Shown here piece after piece: positions 1-5,966 of a DNA stretch of 8,658 nucleotides. The notes beneath the pieces were generated by a model. It had not been told where the DNA came from and searched no databases. It saw only the letters and a program-made list of their open reading frames with translations. The translations under genes and the position numbers were made by a program. The first letter of the stretch is position 1. Each line of letters begins with the position of its first letter. The stretch covers positions 1 to 8,658 of the forward strand of contig CAJMQT010000079.1 of the NCBI GenBank assembly GCA_905215655.1, given 5' to 3'. The DNA comes from an uncultured bacterium. Lineage in GTDB: Bacteria; Bacteroidota; Bacteroidia; Bacteroidales; Bacteroidaceae.

Positions 1-9
1 CCTTTTACC

Positions 10-76
10 TTCCAAAAGGCAAGCTTTTACACGCTAAAAGACCGCCTTTTAGCGTGTAAAAGGCGGTCTTTTGGAA
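10..76. repeat. Palindromic repeat with competing hairpins
   Basis: A perfect 17-base inverted repeat (24-40 with 46-62, loop of 5) sits inside an outer 9-base stem (TTCCAAAAG at 10-18 with CTTTTGGAA at 68-76). A second perfect pairing, AAAAGACCGCCTTTT at 36-50 with AAAAGGCGGTCTTTT at 58-72, overlaps the first, so the two inner stems exclude each other. The same modules recur at 8625-8658, so this is a repeat family in this genome. It could end transcription in both directions; that role is inferred from the stem followed by T-rich sequence. Confidence 0.75.
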
Positions 77-155
77 TGCGTTTTGCAATATGTTGAATGT
101 CAATAAGTTACGTTGTGTGATATGATTTATATCGAATGTCTCTTGAAAGTGCCGT

Positions 156-209
156 CACCGATACCGGATTTTTGCGTTTTTCTTTACAAAATATCGGTGC
201 TTTCCGGTA
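156..209. repeat. Two crossing short inverted repeats
   Basis: CACCGATA (156-163) is the reverse complement of TATCGGTG (192-199), and TACCGGA (162-168) is the reverse complement of TCCGGTA (203-209). The two pairs cross and overlap by two bases, so they are either alternative hairpins or nearly a pseudoknot. The arms are short and the pairing could be chance. Confidence 0.3.
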
Positions 210-246
210 GGGAACATGTATTAATAATAACGGAAAAAACCGATGT

Positions 247-322
247 GTAGGGACGTGCCTTTGGCACGTTTAATCTGATTTACGATGATTTGGGTTTAAA
301 CGTGCCAGAGGCACGTCCCTAC
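247..322. repeat. REP-like inverted pair
   Basis: The arms at 247-273 and 296-322 are reverse complements with one mismatch in 27 bases, separated by 22 bases. Each arm is itself a small hairpin: ACGTGCC, three bases, GGCACGT (253-269 and 300-315). This double palindrome is the architecture of paired REP units. It lies 69 bases beyond the stop of the minus-strand gene, so it could also act as that gene's terminator or protect its 3' end. No associated transposase is in the window. Confidence 0.75.
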
Positions 323-390
323 TTACGTCGAAGGAGGATTTCTGCACGTTGGTTTGTTTCGCCTTGTGTGGTGGAAAAACGACCCTGCCG

Positions 391-1038
391 TCAGGCAAAA
401 TAATCTTTGAGCTGTGCCGCCAATGCCGCCAACTGCTCCGGATTGTCGTTGCCGAAGCGGTTCCATACGTTCCGACACTCGTCCATCAGCGGTGAGTCCG
501 TCTGTCTGTCGCGTTTCAGATACGGGTCGCACGCCTGAAAGACCGTCATCACCTCTTCCACCAGTTCAGGTTTTATGCGCATCATCTTTGCCAGTTCGAT
601 CACCTCTGGCGTCTCCCTTACCATCGTCGCCGGCGTCAGTCGGAAGTACAGGTCGAGCACCAAAATAAGCATCATCGGCGTCAGCTGCGGTTGGTCGGCT
701 ATCGGTCGGAAGTCACGCTCGAACGTCTCCCTCACGCCTACGCCGTTGTAGAACGCCTCGTTGCTGCCGAAGCCCCGCATCCGTCGCAGCGTCTTGACGT
801 CGCGTGCCAGCCGTCTCGGGTTGTCGCCGTAGACCTGCCACAGCCGTTCCGTCTGCGGTGTTGCCGCCCGTCGCAGCTCGAACATCCGCTCGTAGAGCAG
901 CCGCGGCGGCAGATGCAGCTCGAGGGCAAGCTCTACCATGCCCTTTGAATATATCGGTTTGATGCCCGTCGGCTTGCGCAGAAACAGTTGCATAAGCAGC
1001 AACCGATAGTCGTCGGACCATAAAGGATGATAAGTCAT
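391..1038 (-). CDS. Uncharacterised protein with internal duplication
   Basis: The product is 215 residues, soluble, mostly helical by composition, with no signal peptide or clear membrane segment. I do not recognise a characterised family; similar uncharacterised proteins are, from memory, common in Bacteroidota. The frame extends upstream to a TTG at 1077, but I chose the ATG at 1036-1038 because a promoter-like TATCTTCG at 1066-1073 overlaps the extension and leaves a leader of about 20 bases. The two halves resemble each other. Residues 11-57 align without gaps to 123-169 (for example VELALELHLPPRLL with IELAKMMRIKPELV), and W-x-x-Y-G-D-N-P-x-x-L-A near residue 67 recurs as W-x-x-F-G-N-D-N-P-x-x-L-A near 192. 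The segments around 34-57 and 146-169 look somewhat like helix-turn-helix units, but DNA binding is speculation. It is divergent from the GH3-like gene. Confidence 0.85.
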   Translation of the reverse strand: MTYHPLWSDDYRLLLMQLFLRKPTGIKPIYSKGMVELALELHLPPRLLYERMFELRRAATPQTERLWQVYGDNPRRLARDVKTLRRMRGFGSNEAFYNGVGVRETFERDFRPIADQPQLTPMMLILVLDLYFRLTPATMVRETPEVIELAKMMRIKPELVEEVMTVFQACDPYLKRDRQTDSPLMDECRNVWNRFGNDNPEQLAALAAQLKDYFA

Positions 1039-1065
1039 AATATTAAATAATGTGGTTTTCTTTTG

Positions 1066-1073
1066 CGAAGATA
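1066..1073 (-). promoter_or_regulatory. Putative -7 element of the minus-strand gene
   Basis: On the minus strand this reads TATCTTCG, one mismatch from the Bacteroidota -7 consensus TAnnTTTG, followed by C. It lies 27 bases upstream of the ATG at 1038. No TTTG is present at the -33 distance, so the call rests on one element and its position. Confidence 0.4.
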
Positions 1074-1203
1074 GCAATTTAAATTAAGAATTAAGAGTTA
1101 AGAGCGAAGAATTGTTGATTTAAGGAGTTTTCAGGAGTTAAAAAGTTTGTTTTCAGGAGTTCAGGAGTTAAGAAGTTAAAGGAGTTAAGACAATACTTTT
1201 CCG

Positions 1204-1234
1204 CTTGCGATTATGGTTTTAAAAATTAATTTTG
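1204..1234 (+). promoter_or_regulatory. Rightward promoter in the repeat centre
   Basis: CTTG at 1204-1207, 19 bases, then TAATTTTG at 1227-1234 followed by C. This matches the Bacteroidota -33/-7 arrangement (TTTG, 19-21 bases, TAnnTTTG) with one mismatch in the -33. Transcription would begin near 1241 and read through the right arm toward the GH3-like gene. Confidence 0.55.
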
Positions 1235-1251
1235 CAGGTTTATCCACCAAA
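1221..1251 (-). promoter_or_regulatory. Leftward promoter in the repeat centre
   Basis: On the minus strand TTTG (1251-1248), 19 bases, then TAATTTTT (1228-1221). The -33 is perfect and the -7 has one mismatch at its last base. It overlaps the rightward -7 by two bases, so the two promoters are back to back around the AAAATTAATTTT core and may compete for polymerase. Transcription would read through the left arm toward the 391-1038 gene. Confidence 0.4.
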
Positions 1252-1387
1252 CATTTGTCTTAACTCCTTTAACTTCTTAACTTCTGAACTCCTGAAAACA
1301 AACTTTTTAACTCCTAAAATAATCCTTAATTATTAACTCTTAACTCTTAATTTCCTCAAATTCTTCCCGTATTAGAAAAGTTTGAAG

Positions 1388-1395
1388 TAATTTTG
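1388..1395 (+). promoter_or_regulatory. Proximal -7 element of the GH3-like gene
   Basis: TAATTTTG followed by C is a perfect TAnnTTTG. The predicted start of transcription near 1402 leaves a leader of roughly 18 bases before the ATG at 1420. The -33 position has no TTTG. This element overlaps the TTG at 1393 that would otherwise extend the reading frame, which supports the ATG start. Confidence 0.6.
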
Positions 1396-1419
1396 CAAAA
1401 TATATATACCTATTTTAAA

Positions 1420-2931
1420 ATGAACCTGACAAGTATAGTAAGCCGAGCCTTCCTGAAAAGACAGAAAGAGCTCGAACGACATATCAACGAGGGCGGAGCG
1501 CTGCAACAGGAAGTGCTCGAATACCTCGTGGACAGAGCAAAAAACACGGAATACGGCAGACGATGCCTGTTCAGCGGAATAAAAACGTATGAGGACTTCG
1601 CACAGAACGTGCCCCTCAACTCTTACGAAGAACTGAAAACATGGATAGACCGCATGCGCCATGGAGAGGCGGATGTGCTCTGGCCCGGCGTGGTGAAATG
1701 GTATGCCAAGTCGTCGGGAACGACCAACGACAAGAGCAAGTTCATCCCCGTAAGCCGCGAAGGACTACAAAACGTACACTACCAAGGCGGTAAAGACGCC
1801 GTCGCGCTGTATCTGAGAAACAACCCCCGGAGCCGCATCTTCGACGGAAAGAGCCTCATTCTCGGCGGCAGCCACTCGCCCAACTACAACCTGCACGGCA
1901 GCCTTGTGGGCGACCTCAGCGCGATATTGATCGAGAACATCAACCCGCTTGCCAACCTTGTGAGGGTGCCCAAAAAGCAGACGGCGCTGCTCTCCGACTT
2001 TGAGATAAAGCGCGACCGCATAGCCCGCGAGACGCTCAACGCCAACGTTACCAACATCAGCGGCGTGCCCTCATGGATGCTCTCCGTGCTTACAAGAGTG
2101 CTCGAAATAAGCGGTAAGAACACCATCGACGAGGTATGGGAAAATCTCGAGATGTTCTTCCACGGCGGAGTGGCGTTCACCCCGTATCGCAAGCAGTACG
2201 AACAGATAATCCGCTCGCCGCGCATGCACTACATGGAGACATACAACGCCAGCGAAGGTTTCTTCGGATTGCAGAGCGATCCGTCTGATCCCGCAATGCT
2301 GCTGATGCTCGACTACGGCGTCTTCTACGAGTTCATACCGATGGATGAGTTCGGTAAGGAACACCCGACGGTCGTCCCCCTTACCGGCGTAGAGACCGGA
2401 GTAAACTATGCAATGGTAATCTCCACCTCCTGCGGACTCTGGCGTTACATCATCGGCGACACCGTGAAATTCACCTCAAAGAACCCCTATAAGTTCGTGA
2501 TAACCGGCAGGACAAAGAGCTTTATCAACGCCTTTGGCGAAGAACTCATCGTCGACAACGCCGAGAAAGGTTTGGAGTACGCATGCCGGGAGACGGGAGC
2601 CGAAGTGTCGGAATACACCGCCGCCCCCGTATTCATGGACGACAACGCCAAATGTCGCCACCAATGGCTCATCGAATTCAAGCGTGAGCCCGCCGACATC
2701 GACGCCTTTGCCGACATCCTTGACCGCCGCTTGCAGGAGATCAACAGCGACTACGAGGCTAAAAGGTACAAAGACATCACCTTGCAGCACCTCGAAATAG
2801 TCAAGGCACGCCCGGGACTGTTCAACGACTGGCTCAAATCAAGAGGCAAACTGGGCGGTCAGCATAAGGTGCCGCGCCTCAGCAACAGTCGTGAAATAAT
2901 AGAACAGATGCTTTTAAAAATGAAGAACTAA
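1420..2931 (+). CDS. GH3-like acyl-adenylating enzyme
   Basis: The 503-residue product belongs to the GH3 family (plant auxin-responsive GH3 and bacterial relatives) of the ANL adenylating superfamily. These enzymes activate a carboxylic acid with ATP to an acyl-AMP and may pass it to an amine. Seen here are the phosphate-binding motif SSGTTNDKSK (residues 98-107), the YNASEG motif (275-280) that closes the adenylate site, RYIIGDTVKF (342-351) and the hinge region ITGRTKSFINAFGEEL (361-376), followed by a smaller C-terminal domain. No signal peptide or membrane segment is visible, so it should be cytosolic. Length fits the bacterial family. The substrate of Bacteroidota GH3 proteins is not known to me and nothing adjacent reveals it. 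The ATG at 1420 was preferred to a TTG at 1393 because a perfect -7 element overlaps the latter. A lipoprotein gene with its own likely promoter follows after 111 bases. Confidence 0.93.
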   Translation: MNLTSIVSRAFLKRQKELERHINEGGALQQEVLEYLVDRAKNTEYGRRCLFSGIKTYEDFAQNVPLNSYEELKTWIDRMRHGEADVLWPGVVKWYAKSSGTTNDKSKFIPVSREGLQNVHYQGGKDAVALYLRNNPRSRIFDGKSLILGGSHSPNYNLHGSLVGDLSAILIENINPLANLVRVPKKQTALLSDFEIKRDRIARETLNANVTNISGVPSWMLSVLTRVLEISGKNTIDEVWENLEMFFHGGVAFTPYRKQYEQIIRSPRMHYMETYNASEGFFGLQSDPSDPAMLLMLDYGVFYEFIPMDEFGKEHPTVVPLTGVETGVNYAMVISTSCGLWRYIIGDTVKFTSKNPYKFVITGRTKSFINAFGEELIVDNAEKGLEYACRETGAEVSEYTAAPVFMDDNAKCRHQWLIEFKREPADIDAFADILDRRLQEINSDYEAKRYKDITLQHLEIVKARPGLFNDWLKSRGKLGGQHKVPRLSNSREIIEQMLLKMKN

Positions 2932-2955
2932 GAATTAAGGATGAAGAATTTTAGT

Positions 2956-2963
2956 TACCTTTG
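2956..2963 (+). promoter_or_regulatory. -7 element of the Ig-like lipoprotein gene
   Basis: TACCTTTG is a perfect TAnnTTTG match lying 25 bases after the GH3-like stop. No good TTTG is found at the -33 distance. It implies that the lipoprotein gene has its own transcript starting near 2970, which argues against translation from the ATG at 2941 that lies upstream of it. Confidence 0.5.
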
Positions 2964-3012
2964 TAATGCAATAATGAGGCTGACGGAGAAGACGAAGAAA
3001 CCGGAAAGTCAT

Positions 3013-3039
3013 GAAAGAGCCTGCAAAAAAGGCGCTTTC
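3013..3039 (+). other. Leader hairpin ahead of lipoprotein start
   Basis: GAAAG-a-GCC (3013-3021) can pair with GGC-g-CTTTC (3031-3039), giving an 8-base-pair stem with one internal mismatch and a 9-base A-rich loop. It ends three bases before the ATG at 3043, where it could affect ribosome access. If translation instead begins at 2974, this would simply be coding sequence. Confidence 0.3.
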
Positions 3040-3042
3040 GGC

Positions 3043-5016
3043 ATGCCCTTATTCTTCAATGGCTTGCGTATAACTGCTTTCCGCAAATCTTCATTCTTCA
3101 TTCTTCATTCTTCATTCTTCATTTTATTGCTCGTTTCATGCGCCAAGATGGGCTCGCCCGACGGCGGATGGTACGACGAGACGCCGCCGACCATCACCGG
3201 AAGTGCGCCCGCCGACAAGGCGACAGGCGTGAAAACGCGAAAGATAAACATCTATTTTGACGAATACATTCAGGTGGACAACCCGACGGAAAAGGTCGTC
3301 ATATCGCCTCCGCAGCTCGAAACGCCCGAGATAAAGGCGGGCGGAAAGAAGATAACCGTCGAGATAAAAGACTCGCTGAAAGCAAATACGACATATACGG
3401 TCGACTTCTCCGACGCCATCAGCGACAACAACGAGAACAATCCTTTGGGCAATTACACCTACACGTTCTCCACCGGCGACCACATCGATACGCTCGAAGT
3501 GAGCGGCTATGTGCTCGATGCGAAAAATCTGGAACCCATCAAAGGCATTCTCGTGGGACTGTATTCAAACCTCAACGACACGGCGTTCACAACGTCGCCG
3601 ATGCTCCGCGTGTCGCGAACCGACAGCCGCGGGATGTTCATTATAAAAGGTATTGCGCCCGGAAACTACCGCATCTACGCCCTCGAAGACGCCGACAACA
3701 ACTATTATTACAGTCAGAAGAGCGAACGACTGGCATTCAACCATGACGTTATCGTGCCGTCGTGCATGCCCGACATACGGCAAGACACCATCTGGCGCGA
3801 CTCCCTGCGCATCGATTCGATACGCCGCGTGGGCTACACTCATTTCCTTCCGGACAACATCGTGCTGCGTGCTTTCACCGAAACGCTTACCGACCGCTAT
3901 CTGGTGAAGACCGAACGGCAGCAGCCTGACCGCTTCTCGCTCTTTTTCAGTTATGGAAGCGACACGCTGCCAAGCCTCCGCGGGCTCAATTTTGACGAGC
4001 GAAACGCCTTCATCACCGAGCCTTCGGAGAAGCGGGACACCATTACCTACTGGCTCAGAGACACCACCCTGATCAATCAGGACACGCTGCGCATGGAACT
4101 GAAATACCTTGCCACCGACACGCTCGGCGTGCTGCGGCAGCAGACCGACACGCTTGAAGTGTTGGCGAAAGAGTCTTACGAGAAGCGCATGAAACGCCTC
4201 GGACGGGAGCGCGAAGAGTGGCAGAAAGCGCAGGACAAGGCAAAGAAGCGTGGCAAAGAATATCAAACGGAAATGCCTGCGACGCCTCTCGAACCGAAAT
4301 ACATCATGACTTCGGAGCCGGATCCCGACCAAAACATCATTATCGAAATGCCTTCGCCGCTGCAAAAGGTTGACACCGCCCGTATACATCTTTACTCCAA
4401 GCACGACACATTGTGGTATCGCTCGCCTTTCCTACTGCGGGAGAAGGCTGGAACGCACAGGGTTTACGAGCTGTTGGGCGAGTGGCGACCCGGCATTGAG
4501 TACAGTCTTGAAATAGACACGATGGCGTTCACCGACATCTACGGCAAGACATCGGCGTCCATAAAGCGCGGGTTCAGGGTGAAGACGGAAGACAGTTATG
4601 CCTCCGTACTGTTCAATCTGGACGGCGTCGGAGATACAACCGTCGTGGTGCAGCTGCTCAACTCGTCGGACGAAGTGGTCAAAGAGACGGTCACTTCCAA
4701 CGGAACTGCGGAGCTGTTCTACGTCAAGCCCGGCACGTATTACGCCCGGTTGTTCATCGACTCAAACCGGAACGGCGTCTGGGACACCGGCGATTACGCC
4801 GCCGACAGACAGGCGGAGACCACCTATTACTATCCCGAAAAGATAGAATGTAAGGAAAAATGGGACCTCACCCTTATGTGGAACCCCACGCAAAGGAGCT
4901 TGGAGAAACAGAAACCGCAGGCTGTTACCAAGCAGAAACCCGAGAAAGAGAAGACCATAAAACGGCGAAATCAGGATCGGGCGGACAAGCTCGGCGTGCC
5001 CATGCCACGCAAATAA
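3043..5016 (+). CDS. Ig-like domain lipoprotein
   Basis: The 657-residue product has a lipoprotein signal peptide: a basic N-region (R-I-T-A-F-R-K), a hydrophobic core SSFFILHSSFFILLLVS, and Cys33 in the lipobox LVSC. The mature start CAKMGSPDGGWYDETPP resembles the conserved start of Bacteroidota Ig-like (Big_5, SbsA-type) lipoproteins. Residues about 45-145 form that Ig-like domain (INIYFDEYIQVDN to TYTFSTG); 150-222 look like a carboxypeptidase-regulatory-type beta sandwich (DSRGMFIIKGIAPGNYRIYALED). A charged helical segment spans about 377-412, a calcium-loop-like DSNRNGVWDTGDY lies at 573-585, and the tail is strongly basic. It is probably anchored in the outer membrane; surface exposure is uncertain because no acidic run follows the cysteine. 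Frame is open from 2941, with ATGs at 2941 and 2974, but those would make a signal peptide of over 50 residues, and a -7 element lies at 2956-2963. The exact role is unknown. Confidence 0.85.
   Translation: MPLFFNGLRITAFRKSSFFILHSSFFILLLVSCAKMGSPDGGWYDETPPTITGSAPADKATGVKTRKINIYFDEYIQVDNPTEKVVISPPQLETPEIKAGGKKITVEIKDSLKANTTYTVDFSDAISDNNENNPLGNYTYTFSTGDHIDTLEVSGYVLDAKNLEPIKGILVGLYSNLNDTAFTTSPMLRVSRTDSRGMFIIKGIAPGNYRIYALEDADNNYYYSQKSERLAFNHDVIVPSCMPDIRQDTIWRDSLRIDSIRRVGYTHFLPDNIVLRAFTETLTDRYLVKTERQQPDRFSLFFSYGSDTLPSLRGLNFDERNAFITEPSEKRDTITYWLRDTTLINQDTLRMELKYLATDTLGVLRQQTDTLEVLAKESYEKRMKRLGREREEWQKAQDKAKKRGKEYQTEMPATPLEPKYIMTSEPDPDQNIIIEMPSPLQKVDTARIHLYSKHDTLWYRSPFLLREKAGTHRVYELLGEWRPGIEYSLEIDTMAFTDIYGKTSASIKRGFRVKTEDSYASVLFNLDGVGDTTVVVQLLNSSDEVVKETVTSNGTAELFYVKPGTYYARLFIDSNRNGVWDTGDYAADRQAETTYYYPEKIECKEKWDLTLMWNPTQRSLEKQKPQAVTKQKPEKEKTIKRRNQDRADKLGVPMPRK
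3090..3124 (+). repeat. Heptanucleotide tandem repeat in signal peptide
   Basis: Five consecutive copies of TTCATTC, the last ending in T, lie inside the coding sequence of the lipoprotein. Because 7 is not a multiple of 3, three units encode the seven-residue string SSFFILH, which is why the signal peptide core reads as a protein repeat. Gain or loss of one or two units would shift the frame. Confidence 0.95.
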
Positions 5017-5021
5017 TGACT

Positions 5022-5107
5022 TCACGGACTGTAAATCCTGACGTTACGGACGGAAATTTCAGACGCCACGGACGAAAAATCCTGACGCCACGGACGGAAA
5101 ACCTACG
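5022..5107. repeat. 22-base tandem repeat array, four units
   Basis: Units at 5022-5043, 5044-5065, 5066-5087 and 5088-5107 share the consensus CCACGGACGGAAAATCCTGA followed by CG, with 3, 5 and 1 differences in the first three and two deleted bases in the last. The array fills most of the 123-base gap between the lipoprotein and DUF3108 genes. A period near two helical turns would place each unit on the same DNA face, which fits a protein-binding array but does not prove one. Confidence 0.85.
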
Positions 5108-5111
5108 TTCG
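5104..5111 (+). promoter_or_regulatory. Putative -7 element of the DUF3108-bla unit
   Basis: TACGTTCG differs from TAnnTTTG at one position, the same variant form seen ahead of the minus-strand gene. It overlaps the end of the 22-base array and lies 29 bases before the ATG at 5140. No good -33 is visible. Confidence 0.35.
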
Positions 5112-5139
5112 TCTTTTATCATTTAAATTCCTCAAAACG

Positions 5140-5952
5140 ATGAAACATCTGAGAATAATGCTTACGCTCGCGCTGCTTACAGCGGCGGTCGTGACGATGA
5201 CCGGACAATGCCGGATGAACAACACGGCGTTCAAGTCGGGCGAGGTGCTGTCCTACAACCTCTACTTCAACTGGAAATTCGTGTGGGTCAAGGCAGGAAC
5301 GGCGTCGATGTATGTGGTACAAAGCAAGCATAAAGGTCAGTCGGCATACCGTGCCAGCCTTACGACGAGGGGCAATCAGAAGGTAGACAACATGTTCATC
5401 CTGCGCGACACGCTGCTCTGTTACACCACTCTCGACCTTGCGCCCCTTTACTATCGCAAGGGCGCTCACGAAGGAAAGCGTTACACCGTGGACGAAGTGT
5501 GGTACTCATACACGGGCGGCAAGTGCAATATCCGCCAGAGCCGGTTGCACGGCAGCGGGCGAAAGGAGACGCGGCAGTTTGCCTCCAACGAGTGCGTCTA
5601 CGACATGATGAGCATTTTCTTACGTGCCCGCAACTTCAATCCGGCAAACTGGAAGCCCGGCTACATCGTCGATTTCCCCATCGCCGACGGCAATGGCACG
5701 AACCCGGCAAGGCTGAAATTCCGCGGCAGAAAGTCGATAAAAGGCGACAACGGCGTGAAATACAGATGTCTGGAACTGTCGTATATCGAGAAGGAAAAAG
5801 GCAAATGGAAAGAGATTGCGCGCTTTTTCGTTACCGACGACGACAACCACGTGCCCGTAAGACTTGACATGTTCTTGAAGTTCGGCTCGGCAAAAGCATT
5901 CCTGACGAGCATGAGAGGACTGCGGAACAACGTCGTATCGAAATCCAAATAA
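5140..5952 (+). CDS. Secreted DUF3108 family protein
   Basis: The 270-residue product starts with a signal peptide (MKHLRIMLTLALLTAAVVTM, cleavage probably soon after residue 20). The sequence ahead of the first cysteine, TGQC, has Gln at -1 and is a poor lipobox, so the protein is more likely soluble in the periplasm or exported than lipidated. The rest, from FKSGEVLSYNLYFNWKFVWVKAGTA onward through VYDMMSIFLRARNF and a C-terminal FVTDDDNHVPVRLDMFLKFGSAKAFL, matches the DUF3108 pattern: a beta-rich domain that begins with a G-E-x-L-x-Y-x-x-x-x-x-x-x-x-x-x-G type motif. The family's function is not established to my knowledge. The beta-lactamase gene begins 14 bases after the stop, so the two are probably one transcription unit. 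The ATG is the only sensible start. Confidence 0.88.
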   Translation: MKHLRIMLTLALLTAAVVTMTGQCRMNNTAFKSGEVLSYNLYFNWKFVWVKAGTASMYVVQSKHKGQSAYRASLTTRGNQKVDNMFILRDTLLCYTTLDLAPLYYRKGAHEGKRYTVDEVWYSYTGGKCNIRQSRLHGSGRKETRQFASNECVYDMMSIFLRARNFNPANWKPGYIVDFPIADGNGTNPARLKFRGRKSIKGDNGVKYRCLELSYIEKEKGKWKEIARFFVTDDDNHVPVRLDMFLKFGSAKAFLTSMRGLRNNVVSKSK

Positions 5953-5966
5953 CAATTAACGGGCTG

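Larger units (their letters stand above)
1..390. other. Gene-free left flank
   Basis: No convincing coding region was found in these 390 bases. The stretch holds the palindromic repeat at 10-76, a pair of short crossing inverted repeats at 156-209 and the REP-like inverted pair at 247-322. The remaining sequence is AT-rich and shows no perfect TAnnTTTG promoter. A gene to the left of the window may end or begin beyond the edge. Confidence 0.6.
1133..1315. repeat. Long inverted repeat, 60-base arms
   Basis: The arms at 1133-1192 and 1256-1315 are reverse complements at 59 of 60 positions; the single mismatch lies in the AGGAGTT-rich part. The spacer is 63 bases (1193-1255). The arms are built from imperfect AGGAGTTAAG-like units. 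Such near-identity suggests either a recent element or active arm homogenisation. The size resembles a MITE, but no target-site duplication or transposase-type terminal motif was evident, so its class is open. Confidence 0.9.
1039..1419. other. Divergent intergenic region, 381 bases
   Basis: This region separates the minus-strand hypothetical gene from the plus-strand GH3-like gene and holds no coding region. It contains a gene-proximal promoter on each side (1066-1073 minus, 1388-1395 plus), a 183-base inverted repeat in the middle (1133-1315) with two further promoters in its centre, and AT-rich AATTAAGAGTTAAG-type simple repeats at 1081-1104 and 1326-1352 that loosely extend the inverted repeat symmetry. 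Confidence 0.8.

Noticed and set aside
1039..1077. Upstream extension of the minus-strand gene to a TTG start at 1077
   Set aside because: The extension begins with TTG and overlaps a promoter-like TATCTTCG; the ATG at 1038 gives a cleaner N-terminus.
1393..1419. TTG start for the GH3-like gene
   Set aside because: It lies inside a perfect -7 element (1388-1395), so the transcript probably begins after it.
2941..3042. Translation of the lipoprotein from ATG 2941 or 2974
   Set aside because: It would place 55 to 66 residues before the lipobox cysteine, and 2941 precedes the likely promoter. I cannot fully exclude 2974.
3565..4404. Long open frame on the minus strand within the lipoprotein gene
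   Set aside because: It lies fully opposite a well-supported gene, has arginine- and histidine-rich composition typical of antisense shadows and matches no family I recognise.
5022..5107. CRISPR array
   Set aside because: The units are directly adjacent with no unique spacers, and no cas gene is present.
5140..5211. DUF3108 protein as a lipoprotein
   Set aside because: The residue before the first cysteine is Gln, which does not fit the lipobox.
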